A program made the translations under genes and the position numbers. Positions 12,693 to 23,152 of a stretch of DNA of 64,000 nucleotides are shown here, piece by piece. The notes under the pieces were generated by a model that saw nothing but the letters and a program-made list of their open reading frames with translations, had not been told where the DNA came from and did no database searches. Each line of letters starts with the position of its first letter. Positions within the stretch are counted from its first letter, which is position 1. This stretch comes from Limnoperna fortunei. Its lineage: Eukaryota > Mollusca > Bivalvia > Mytilida > Modiolidae. The DNA is taken from contig OX104124.1 in the NCBI GenBank assembly GCA_944474755.1, positions 21,426,452 through 21,490,451 on the forward strand, written 5' to 3'.

Positions 12693-13039
12693 CATAACCT
12701 TCTTTAATACTATTAATAGTATTTGAATGGACTCTTTTTATTAGCGTACCAATCTATTACGTTCCTTTCCCCTTATATGTAATTACGAAATTTTAAATTG
12801 ATAATTTACAAAATTCATTTATAATTAAAATGTCTATATGGACAAAAATACATGTTGTACATAATTCTATATTTATTATAGTTTATATTATTTATATTGC
12901 CTATACTGTCTATATATTGTATTTACCTTGATGTCCACTTTAATTTATGGGAGAACACCTATATAGGCTGTGCCTGCTGTGTAATCCCTTTTGAACATTG
13001 TATCTATTGATGCATTTTCAATAAAATCATTTGTATTGT
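12693..13039 (+). other. LINE B 3' untranslated region
   Basis: AT-rich non-coding sequence after the ORF2 stop, containing AATAAA near 13019 and ending at the target-site duplication without a poly(A) tract. Confidence 0.7.
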
Positions 13040-13051
13040 TATGATGACCTT
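13040..13051 (+). repeat. Target-site duplication of LINE B, right copy
   Basis: TATGATGACCTT, identical to 7826-7837. The LINE A frame resumes with the next codon. Confidence 0.9.
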
Positions 13052-13396
13052 TTAGAACGATCAAAATTGCCCTCTCTAAAAACAAGACGAATGAGAACAA
13101 TTGCCTTGGAGACCTTTAAAATCATAAATAAAAAAAGTCCTATATTTTTACAAGATTTGATTGTTTAAAAAAATAATTCTTATAACTTTAGGTATTCAAA
13201 TACAGCAGATCTTCCAAGACCCAGAACTACTAGGTATGGGAAGAACTCGTTCAGGTATGAGGCTGCCAGACTGTGGAATGCACTGCCAAATGAGGCACGA
13301 ATAATGACCTCCTTTGAACAGTTCAAAAATTATGTTGCCAGCTGGTGTGGGGGGCAAAAATGTGTTTGTACAGCATGTAAATCACAGTCTGTGTGA
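13052..13396 (+). pseudogene. LINE A ORF2, C-terminal part
   Basis: It continues LINE A in frame from 7837: LERSKLPSLKTRRMRT, ALETFKIINKKSP, one in-frame TAA, then RTTRYGKNSFRYEAARLW, NALPNEAR and a final SWCGGQKCVCTACK. This 'RYG..SFRYEAA.LWN.LP' ending is the standard C-terminus of many animal LINE ORF2 proteins. The ORF stops at TGA 13394-13396. Confidence 0.85.
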
Positions 13397-14137
13397 CTTT
13401 ATACCAGCACGAGTTCTTTCATGAAAACTTTGCTCCATAGATTATTAGTTATTTATTTATTTGGTTTATTCTGCTAGTCTTGCTTAATTCTTAGTTTTAT
13501 TACAGTGCTTTATATGCTTTTTATTTTGTGCTGTGTTTGTGCTTGGCTTTTAAATTAATCTATTTAAATATATGTTTTAGAGCATGTATTTTTATGCTGC
13601 TTATGCTTATCATGCTTTTATGTACTGTGTATGCTTTCCTTTATTTGTGATCTGCTTTGGTGCTTTTTTTTCTGGTTGTTGGAAATATATGTTTATAATA
13701 TATGTTCCTATGCTACCTGCTTTTAGTTTAGTGCTTTGTATGTTATTTTATGCTCAGCTCTCTAAAATGAATATATTCTTAATATATGTTTTTAAAATGC
13801 ATGTATTGTTACATGTATCTATGCTACCTGCTTTTAGTTTTAGTGCTTCTTGGTATGTTTTTAAATTTATGCTCAGCTGTCTTAAATGAATCTTTTCCTA
13901 GTATATGTTTTAAAATGCATGTATTGTTCTGCTGTCCATCTGAAATACCTTGTTTTATATACCTTGTATGAATGTACCTTAATATGTATGTTAATCTTGT
14001 GCTGTCATGTTATGTTTTGTGATTTGTTTTGTTGGAAAATATTAAGTCGGTTAAAGAGCTCAAAAGAGCTCATGTTATATGCTTGTTACTATGTATATAT
14101 CATCCGACTCTAAATAAAATTTACTTACTTACTTACG
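13397..14137 (+). other. LINE A 3' region with internal tandem repeat and TTAC tail
   Basis: T-rich 3' untranslated sequence. A repeat of about 110 bp with 'ctatgctacctgcttttagttt', 'ttatgctcagct' and 'aaaatgcatgtattgtt' is present in about two copies between 13700 and 13930. The element ends 'aataaaatttac' plus four TTAC units. The low-complexity ORFs here are Tyr/Cys/Phe-rich artefacts. Confidence 0.7.
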
Positions 14138-15025
14138 TAGTATATCCCCCCCCCCAAAAAAAAAAACCACACACACGAGAATGATTTAAATATTGAAAGG
14201 TATTGAAAAATATTAAAAGGTCACACCTATGTACATATTAACAATCTAAAAAATATTACAATTTACTACAAAAGTCGTCCAAAAGTAGCTGTAGTGCTTA
14301 TTATATATTGGAAAGTGGGTCACCGCTTCGATATATAGGTTTCTGAAATGACACCTTACTTAGCCTTTTTCGCTAATTTTGTAAACATGAAGTTCATCCA
14401 ATAGAAATATTTTAAACAGTTGTGTATGTCCATTAATGACATATTTATAACACTTTTTTTTATTGGTTCATGAGTTAATGCACAATTTAGTGGCTAAATT
14501 CAAAACGTGTATGCAATCATTTCCAGTGATTAAAGAAAGACAACTCTAGTCTATATTCCATAAAATAGTTCATAAAGGGAAGTAACTTTAGTTCCACTTA
14601 CAATCTATAGTCTTTTTCATATATTGAAACTGTTGTTTATTTCTGAAGTAAAATATGATCGAATATTGTACATGAATGGAACATATTAATTAATAGTAAT
14701 AATAATGGCAAGCAATAAAAACTGAACTTTTAATTCTTTAAGTGGAAGCTCTACAAGTATTTCTTTAAATTATTTATCAATTTCCAATAGAAAGTATAAT
14801 AGAAAACATGCATAAATGGCCACAATATAATCATTTCATCATTGTCCCTTTCTTAAAACTTGATGGTTTATTGCAGATTCTGTATTAATGCTACTTTTCC
14901 TCATGAACTGATCATATTTTGTTATTTTGTGTTTCACCAATAAGAATATCAACATTTCATATTGTTAATATGGTATTTTGTATATATTGCTCTCTTAAAA
15001 GTAAATCATTTGTCTTATAATTACC
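14138..15025. other. No gene recognised; possible poly(A) signal of the next gene
   Basis: Non-coding AT-rich stretch with a C-run/A-run at 14146-14166. On the minus strand, AATAAA (14867-14872) lies about 154 bp past the stop of the two-exon gene at 15026 and could be its polyadenylation signal. Confidence 0.4.
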
Positions 15026-15127
15026 TTAACTAAATTTCAGAGAGCCCTCTTTATAGTCAGATATGAGGTCTTTGTTGGTGACGTCAAAGCAATCGTCATC
15101 TTTTTCTTCTTCGCTCCAGTATTTTAC
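15026..15127 (-). CDS. Exon 2 of the coiled-coil/Tudor-like gene
   Basis: 33 codons plus TAA, preceded by 'tttgatag' as acceptor. It is very acidic (YWSEEEKDDDCFDVTNKDLI) and ends with SDYKEGSLKF. Too short to be noticed alone; it is supported by phase and by completing the fold of exon 1. Confidence 0.55.
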   Translation of the reverse strand, partial: VKYWSEEEKDDDCFDVTNKDLISDYKEGSLKFS

Positions 15128-16680
15128 CTATCAAATGATAATAATATTGTAATTGTTTTGTTATTAGAAGCAGCAAGACAACATTAATTCAGAATGAAGT
15201 TAAGCAAAAACAATAGCAAAGCAAATTAATAATACTTAATATTGAAAATGTTATTTTAACATTTATAATTATAAGATGCATGACGAATTAAATACTGGAA
15301 ATAAGCTTTATAAATAGTTCCCACTTATTTTACTTCAAACCATATGTACTTCCTATCAACATGTGTTGTACAATTGACACGTGAGAACTTTTACATTTAA
15401 TTGTTATTCTTTATCACATGACAATAAATATTTGTATCAACCAATGTGCATTAACAAGTGATATGGAAAGATGCAAAAAGTGTGCAAACATTCCTGCATA
15501 ATAAGGGAGATAACAGTTTATCATGTAACCCTAGGTACACTGTCTGAAACGATGGAGACCATACCATCATGCAAATAAAAAAAATAACATTAGTGAAATT
15601 TACAATTTAATGTAGAATAAAGATTTTAAATCAAACTGTGGATGGTGAAATAGTGACTTATAGTACATTAATAATATAAATTGGGTTAAATGTGGGCTTG
15701 GGGGGGGGGGGTTTATCAAATGGTGAAGTATTGGGTTGAATTAAGACTGAAGTTGGTTTCAGATTGTGAACTGTCAAACTGATATTAACCTGAAAAATTC
15801 CATCAGTATAAGAGATAATTCTGCCCTCCCATGTTTCATCCTGATGTTTATCCTCATCATACCAGGTATGCTGAACAGATTTTCCAATAAGAGAAAGTGG
15901 CTTGTTTTGAAGTTGATCCAAAATTGTATTTTCTATGCTGATAGAATCAGAATCTTTTTGCTCTTTTTTATTTTTTATTTCCAAAAGTTTAAGTAAATTG
16001 TCAACAAGTTTTTCCTCACTATGCTGTTTACCATTCGAACTAAATAGCACTAGTGGTTTGTCCTGATGATCCAGGCATACTAGATCTTTCATCATATTAA
16101 TTTGTTTTTTCAAAGATTTAATTTTGTCAGTTTTTGTTCTCAATTTGTTTAATTCTTTATTAATTATATCTTTGTTTTGCCAAATTCCAACATTTCTCAT
16201 GTGCTCCAATCTTTCTTGTATTTCCTTATTTCTTTTTTCAAGTTTTTTTCTCTGAGCTTTTTCTCTCTCTTTTATTATTAAAACATGATTATTAAACAAC
16301 TGCTTTTTCCTGTTTTTTATAACACTAATGTTTTGTTTTACTTCTTTCCTGGCAGATGATATTATGTTTCCTTGCTCATTCTCAGATTTGTTCTCTAGCC
16401 ATGTTTCAGTGTCATTATTTTTATATAAAATGGAGTTTTCTATTGATGAAATGTTTGCAGTTGGGGCAGTTCTTAATTGGGAATCAAGTTTAGCCATTAA
16501 TCGTTCTACAGTAATGTTATTTGATGGGCAAGATGTTGCTTCTTTAATGAGGAATTCTGATGGTTTATAGTATTTTCCACCTTCTATAAAATCTTTGAAC
16601 AAACTTTCACATTTTATTTTTAAAACACGAGCTAACCTCGCAAGAATCTGTTCTGTCTGTATATCTAAATGTGATGACAT
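15026..16680 (-). CDS. Two-exon gene: coiled-coil protein with Tudor/SH3-like C-terminus
   Basis: Exon 1 is 15790-16680 and exon 2 is 15026-15127, giving about 330 residues. The exon 1 frame also runs on to a stop at 15658, but the text after 'YTDGIFQ' becomes Pro-rich and unlike a domain. A GTTAAT donor directly after that codon joins, in phase, an AG acceptor at 15128 and gives GIFQ-VKYWSEEEKDDDCFDV, completing a beta-barrel-like module (WEGRIISY..GIFQVKYW). Residues about 1-95 look globular and helical. About 105-205 are Lys/Glu-rich coiled coil (REKAQRKKLEKRNKEI). The function is unknown. Similar intron-poor proteins seem common in bivalves, so it may be a multi-copy or transposon-related family. 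Confidence 0.6.
15790..16680 (-). CDS. Exon 1 of the coiled-coil/Tudor-like gene
   Basis: Starts with ATG at 16678-16680 (MSSHLDIQTEQILARLARVL) and stays open for 297 codons to a CAG codon followed by the donor GTTAAT. Without splicing, translation would continue 43 more codons to 15658 through PPPPKP-type sequence, which I consider intron read-through. A run of about 10 C on this strand lies in that tail. Confidence 0.6.
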
Positions 16681-16750
16681 AAATAATGACTGAGATATGA
16701 AATCAGGTGGTTCAAAAGGTCCATAAAAAACTGATATGTTATTTTTGAAT

Positions 16751-17789
16751 AGATGTTATAAACTGACACGAGTTCGATTCCCGAGGTGGGACGGCTCAAA
16801 AATCAAATCTGTGTGTACAGATGATTTTCAGAGTGGAAATTACAACGACATTGTTTGGTTAATTCATTAGACACTTATAAATATCATTTATCTTAACTAT
16901 GTATCTTTAGTGCATTTCTAAAGATCCAATGTTGAAATACAATCAGATGTTGGGCATATATAAATAGACAATTATAAATAGAAATTCAAAACAACTATAT
17001 GCACGCATCTGTATAATTGCTTACAGATCCATTCTGATTGTATGAAAATCGTTGTAATTAAAGCTCAGGTCGCACAAAAACATTGTGTATGTAAATGACA
17101 TGTTCAACCAAAAGTAACACTAGGCCAGTGAAACTCCGTTTATTTAGCGGACGGATCTGGTCTAGAGGTTACACCTCTGTCTTTACATGCTAGGCTCAGT
17201 AGCCATAGATGTTATAAACTGACACGAGTTCGATTCCCGAGGTGGGACGGCTCAAAAATCAAATCTGTGTGTACAGATGATTTTCAGAGTGGAAATTACA
17301 ACGACATTGTTTGGTTAATTCATTAGACACTTATAAATATCATTTATCTTAACTATGTATCTTTAGTGCATTTCTAAAGATCCAATGTTGAAATACAATC
17401 AGATGTTGGGCATATATAAATAGACAATTATAAATAGAAATTCAAAACAACTATATGCACGCATCTGTATAATTGCTTACAGATCCATTCTGATTGTATG
17501 AAAATCGTTGTAATTAAAGCTCAGGTCGCACAAAAACATTGTGTATGTAAATGACATGTTCAACCAAAAGTAACACTAGGCCAGTGAAACTCCGTTTATT
17601 TAGCGGACGGATCTAGTCTAGAGGTTACACCTCTGTCTTTACATGCTAGGCGCAGTAGCCATAGATGTTATAAACTGACACGAGTTCGATTCCCGAGGTG
17701 GGACGGCTCAAAAATCAAATCTGTGTGTACAGATGATTTTCAGAGTGGAAATTGCAACGACATTGTTTGGTTAATTCATTAGACACTTA
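16751..17789. repeat. 456-bp tandem repeat, about 2.3 copies
   Basis: Units start at 16751, 17207 and 17663 (exact 456-bp spacing), and the third stops at about 17789. Copies are nearly identical; differences include ggtctag/agtctag, aggctcag/aggcgcag and attaca/attgca. Each junction joins a Pol III A-box-like 'tggtctagaggtt' (17158-17170) to a B-box-like 'agttcgattccc' (17227-17238). The duplication must be young. Confidence 0.95.
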
Positions 17790-17808
17790 TATATATATAT
17801 ATATATTA
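17790..17808. repeat. (TA)n microsatellite
   Basis: A short TA run directly at the right edge of the 456-bp tandem repeat. Confidence 0.85.
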
Positions 17809-20800
17809 AACCGATTAAACGACAAGACTAGAAAGTCATGGCATTACTTCAAATCCGCATTTAAACAAACATATAAAACACAAACTATATTGATTTAACT
17901 CTTTCTTGGATATATTGAATACAAATGGCGCATACTTTAGTATTGTTCATAATTGCTATAGCGGAATGTGAAATTCAATGTCCATTCCACTGTTTTTTCT
18001 TTCATTCTCACCAGGCCTTCTAGGTATTTGGCCTCACAAGAGTACAAAAACAGACTGTTGAGGAGAGGAGCACAATTAATACCCAACAGTCTGTCCTCCA
18101 AACATGACATAAATGTAGTTGATCAGAAAATCTAACATTTGTCAGATTTGGACAATTATATTAATTATTTGATTTATATTTATTGATGACTAAATAATTT
18201 CTTTCAGGGTTAATTGCAAAGTATTTAAATCGTCTTATTCCGTTTTTCTTCCAAACGCAGCGTATAATAAGATCTTAAGCCACGTTTTTGCTGTAAATTT
18301 GGAATGAGCGTGTAGACGTTTTGAAAAATCATCAAAGTTTTTAAGCTGTTACGTTACGGAAGATTATTACATTAAGTATTACATACTGTCATTGAATATT
18401 TCTATTGCTGTTGAAATAGTGGTCAGGTGTTCCGATTGCACATTTAGACGATACAGGGTAGAGTTTCACATAATGTTGTAAGTGTAAACTATATCGAAAG
18501 TGCTAGAGTCACAATGTATTTCCCTTTGATCTTTCAATATTTACAATAGATTTTACACTTCCGACTTTTTTTGAAATGAACTCTATGGTAATTCTATGAC
18601 ACCGTTTTCATAATGATTTTTTATGAAGTTAGTATACAATACAGGGGGATCACAATCGTCAATTCTGCTATGGAGACTAAAGAATGCCAACACCGACTTG
18701 TGATTTTCAAGACTCCCCTTTTTAAAAAGCGTCATGTTTTTATAACAACGATTACCAAGGGAACAGTCGATGCCTAATTTATTTATTAAACGGTCTATAT
18801 TATGTTTCTTGTAAAGATAAAAATAATGTTGTTAAGGACCTTATCTGCTAACACCATAAAATATTTGTCATTAATGTCGGATATTTGAATCAATGACCTC
18901 AATGCTTTTAACATTTAAATCATCTTGTTTTGCCCATTTTCTGGCATAGTTTTCTTTTGAATCCATCAATAATTTAATGAATTTCCAGTTGCTGGATTTA
19001 GGTTTGCGGTGTTTCGGTACTTTGGACAAAATATTAAAATATTACCGAGCCGTTCATTGCCAGCATTGTTCTGATCTCGGTTATCACGTGACCAATATAA
19101 TGGGGAATGCAATTGTTGCAAAAGCAGTCAGAAGATTTAACTGTGAAGTCAAAAGATCTTTCAATGGTCGTCCATAATTGAAAATTATGGGTGCAATGAG
19201 GATAGTATATTATGTATTATATAGCCGGAATGGATATGTTTTTAAATATGGTGGACGTTTGGAAGAAGCAGACTTGTGATACAATATTTTACCAAGATTG
19301 ATAGCATCTATGTCTTTGTTAGCGAAAAGTTAAGAAAGCAAGAGCTTAGTTCTTGTTCATCTTTGTGTAGGCTGAACGATTTAATCAGCATGTGATTTTT
19401 ACCGTCTAACATAATTGCTACAGATCTAGATCTAGCGGACAAATGGTCTGTTACAGATGAAATGGGACAGTCTTTGTAAAAAAAGGGCACTGTTTTGAGT
19501 GAAATGGAGTATAATTTAGAGCGAATGTGGCAAAGTCTTAATGCTTTTTGAAAATAGAAGGCCATACATAGGGAATGTGTAGTGACGATGACCACGACTA
19601 CTTGTCATATGCGGTTATGTTTGAAAAGGCCTTTCACATTCACACTGTTCTTTTCGTCTACGTAGTGATGTACTTAATTTAGGATTGTTAGAATGATGGT
19701 AGCTTTTTTTAGATAGTTCATTGACAGAATAGAGTCGTACGGTGGATTTGAATGTTGATACAAGGCAGGACGTTTGCTTGTATTGATTTTTGAACGATGT
19801 CCAAATGTGTGTTTGTTTATTCAACTTTTTGTTTCCCAAAGTCAGCAAAAGTTGCATTCTAACGCTAAGACTGATTTTCAATTCAGATTATGACAACTTT
19901 TGATGAAATTAGTAAAAGTGCTTGTTAATCTAGTATATGTTATCATAATACTGTGTTTTAGAATTCTTATATTTACGTGTAGACATGGTCAATGTTTTTT
20001 TTATACCCTTGTGGTCAAAGATGTCGGACAACTGAATGGAACAAGGGCGAATATTTTGAAATTGATCTGAATTTACATTAAGTGTATGTAAAATTCGATG
20101 CATTTTGGAAATTGTGTACTTAGTGTTATTTGTTCTGAACCGTTTTCTACTGGAGTGACCTCCGAGCCAATATGTTTTCTTTTTCATCATGCTAAAATGT
20201 TACTGTGGGGATGATGTTATCGGAAATAAATTATCCACCAGCACCATTACAGACGACAAGACAAAATTAGATGAAACCTCTATTTCAAGGAAAGGGATGT
20301 TCGATTACATGTACCCACGGTTCGTATTCCCAGATGAGTACTTGCAAGACCATTTGTATTTGGCCAAGTTTGTTCCAGTTCACACTTTTACATTTGTTGT
20401 GTGCAAACCCGTCTTTTGTTTCCGTCAGAAAGACTTTTTTCCAACTCAAAGTCAAAATGTCATAAAGATGTTTTCGGTTTCGTTATGCTGTCATCAAGTC
20501 TGCAATCAGAAATAGAGACATTTTTGGCAATGTAACTATACAAATCTTGGAATTAGTTATGAAGTCTACTAGACTTTGGGACTCTAAGTTGGTTATTGTG
20601 TGTATGTATATCCAATTTACGTCAATTGTTTCTTTGGAAAGTTTCAGACAGCTACTTTTGGTACTTTCTTCAAACGTGGGTTTATTAGTAAATGATGTAT
20701 ATATTTTTTTCTTTATGTAACAACTTGCATATAAAACACAGATTATAAATACACCTTTATTATTGGGTTATAGATGTTACATTGATTCAAATTCTGTTAT

Positions 20801-22600
20801 AATGAAAAAGGTATTCTAAAGGCAACATATATCTACATATACAATATTTTAAAATAAAGACAACAATGATAAGTATATTGCAAATGATATTAATAATTAC
20901 AAAATTTATCTATTTGTCATTTCACCCAAATTTCCCCAAAATGAAATATACTTTTAGAATTATCTCCCTTTAAACTGATATTTTTTAAATTGAATAATTC
21001 TACTTCAAAATATGAATTGAAGAATATTCTTGTGTAAACAACACTTAATGAAGCATAAATAAGTCTTTCATTTAGATGACCCTTAAAAAATATGCTTCTT
21101 TAAAAATATCAATAATATATTACAAACATGATACAATTCAAGTATAATGTACATACTCCTAAGTAAGGCTAAGTAAACACGTATACACTGATAACTGTAT
21201 CACAGCATCTAAATATTCATTATTTGGACAGTAAAGAATAGCTCAGAAACATTTACTCTGAACATCAAATTGCCACTGACGCTCTTGTACAAAAACCCGA
21301 GAAAAAATGGCTTCTAACGCGTTGCTGTGATTATGCAAATCAGTTTAAAAATTCTAAATCTGAAAATATTGTTTATCAAAAATTTATCAACAATAAAATA
21401 AAATCATCTCAATATTATTTGTCAATAATTTATTTTGTGGAAAACTTCTATTTTTAAATGAAATTAAAAAACTTAACTTAAAATAAAAAATCAAAGTACT
21501 CGAAGCACTGTCATCTAATTGAAATATGTTCGCATAAGAAATCGGACATAATACATTTTGAAGCAATGTTTTCCGCCTAAGCTGTTTCCTGTGGTCTTAG
21601 CTTCTGGACGTAGGGGAAATTTTTATGCGATTTACAGCTGGCGATTTAAGTTATGATGTGAACAGCCAGGACTCAGCTTGCAAAATAGACTTTAGCACTA
21701 CCAGCATTTCAGATTTACCCTCAAAAGTTTATGTCTAGTTAGAACTGGAAAATTTGTGTAGTTTTTCTAGTGTGAAACCAAGCACTACCTATCTTTTTAC
21801 ACATATTAAATAGTGAGTGTGGTGTTATGGTAAATTACACTTAAATCAGAAATATGAAATTATCAAAAGACTGTTATCATGGATGATTTTTTTAGAAAGG
21901 AAATCGACGAAACAACAAACGCCGAAAGACAAGGACGATTACAAATCCGGATATAAACAAATATAGACAACACTCCACCAAAAACTCAAACACACAACGT
22001 GCGTAAGCCGCACCCAATGAAAAAATTATTGGACACAGTCAAATGCCTGGGACGAATTATCAGAGCCATTCTCTAATTAAACATCTGTCGTGTTACTCAT
22101 TGTCATGTCTAGAAAAAAGTGAAAGCTAGAAATAGGAAAGAATACATATGACTCAGCGTAAATGTCCAATCGTATTTGAGAGATGGATTTCAATTTGCGA
22201 CTAACCAAATCCTAATTTGATATTGAAAACAATAGTCGGGTTTCAAATGCAGATTAAAAACTTGTAAAACATGCGAGTTTATTAGAAGATTCTTCCATTT
22301 CTTTTATTTACCACAAAACGTAAACGATGAAACATAATATGTTTCCTAAACTAAAAATGTTATATTATTTGTGCAATTGTAACGAATTCTAAATTTGACA
22401 AACTATAAATCAAATTCGGAAAAGTATGACTTTACATCGTCAACAGAAGAACTACGCTTCCTGTGGAAGCAAACAATCTCTGCATGATAAAAACAGAAAT
22501 ACACTATCCTACGTTTATGTAAACAATATGGAAAAAAATTTTCAACCAGGAAACAGAAAGTACTACTAATAAGATACAATATACATATTTTGAATGTTTG
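17809..22600. other. Mostly unassigned; possible decayed coding region on the minus strand
   Basis: No intact gene. On the minus strand, 18870-19025, 19308-19595, 19615-19881 and 19930-20190 read as protein-like pieces in several frames with stops between them (for example ARSRSVAIMLDGKNHMLIKS). This suggests an old retrocopy or transposon, but no family is recognised. A 108-codon plus-strand ORF (20189-20515) has no recognisable feature. The rest is AT-rich and blank. Confidence 0.3.
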
Positions 22601-22617
22601 TTATTGTGCTTTTTGTC

Positions 22618-22623
22618 TTTATT
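22618..22623 (-). promoter_or_regulatory. Candidate polyadenylation signal of the receptor gene
   Basis: AATAAA on the minus strand, about 105 bp past the stop codon at 22728-22730. Confidence 0.45.
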
Positions 22624-22727
22624 TAAATTCACATACATATATTTGTGTGTGTTTGTTGTGTTTCTTCGTGTTTAGCTTTCACTGCTGAATAAGTTTCTTA
22701 AAAATGGGGTAGCTTTTGTTTTCATAA

Positions 22728-23152
22728 TTACATGTAACTGTTTGATTGATGTTCATCACTGACCACAAAGTTGTTTTCATCATATTCCATCAATGATCTC
22801 ATCGGATTGTCTGCAGAATCATGCAAGGTTTTTGGATTTGTTTGAGATTCATGTTTAACTGGCTCTTCATATGACAACGTTGGTGCCATAGGAAAACCAT
22901 CACTAAGAACTGACTCTTTAAATGATGACGTTGGTGCCATAGGATTACCATCACTAATTATGGAAACATAATGGGGATTAGTGTGACGACTTTGAGTTGA
23001 TTGAATACGTGATGCATTCACATTTTGCGGACCGTAGCAATTCCTGTTACAAGTTTGTTGTTTTCGCCAGCATGCAATTATACAAATTCCAATAATCACA
23101 ACTGCTACAATAGTTGATGTATACACATAGATATTCCCAGTTGTTGTTTCAC
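22728..23152 (-). CDS. Receptor exon: transmembrane helix and cytoplasmic tail
   Basis: Acceptor 'atttatag' before 23152. A short extracellular piece ([12 protein letters not shown]) is followed by a helix of about 20 residues ([16 protein letters not shown]) and the basic stop-transfer RKQQ. The tail is about 105 residues, ending ..SNSYM and TAA at 22728-22730. It has an internal duplication: [14 protein letters not shown] and [14 protein letters not shown]. Possible tyrosine signals are HYVSI and SYEEP. No kinase, TIR or death domain is seen, and no NPxY motif of LRP type. Confidence 0.85.

Larger units (their letters stand above)
7838..13039 (+). mobile_element. LINE B: 2A-containing non-LTR retrotransposon inserted in LINE A
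   Basis: Full insertion of about 5.2 kb bounded by a perfect 12-bp target-site duplication. It holds the C-terminal part of ORF1, a spacer of about 1.1 kb, an ORF2 with endonuclease, reverse transcriptase and a C-terminal Cys/His-like region, and a 3' region ending 'aaaatcatttgtattgt'. There is no poly(A) tail. It is 5'-truncated within ORF1. Three breaks (a frameshift in ORF1, a frameshift in ORF2 and a nonsense codon in ORF2) show it is dead, but it is much better preserved than most repeats here. Confidence 0.88.
5471..14137 (+). mobile_element. LINE A: 5'-truncated non-LTR retrotransposon, split by LINE B
   Basis: It starts inside the endonuclease domain, so it is 5'-truncated. It continues through the reverse transcriptase to 7837, is interrupted by LINE B (7838-13039), resumes at 13040-13051 (duplicated target) and 13052, and ends with a TTAC short tandem tail (14121-14136). 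Such microsatellite tails are typical of several non-LTR clades. The clade looks jockey/CR1/L2-like by overall layout (APE endonuclease, RT, C-terminal region), but is not assigned firmly. Confidence 0.88.

Noticed and set aside
13584..14113. Three overlapping ORFs rich in Tyr, Cys and Phe
   Set aside because: They lie in the T-rich 3' region of LINE A, and their text reflects a tandem repeat of about 110 bp.
17147..17245. Possible true tRNA gene in the 456-bp repeat
   Set aside because: Box A and box B regions are present, but the spacing is long and no acceptor stem or anticodon arm pairing could be drawn.
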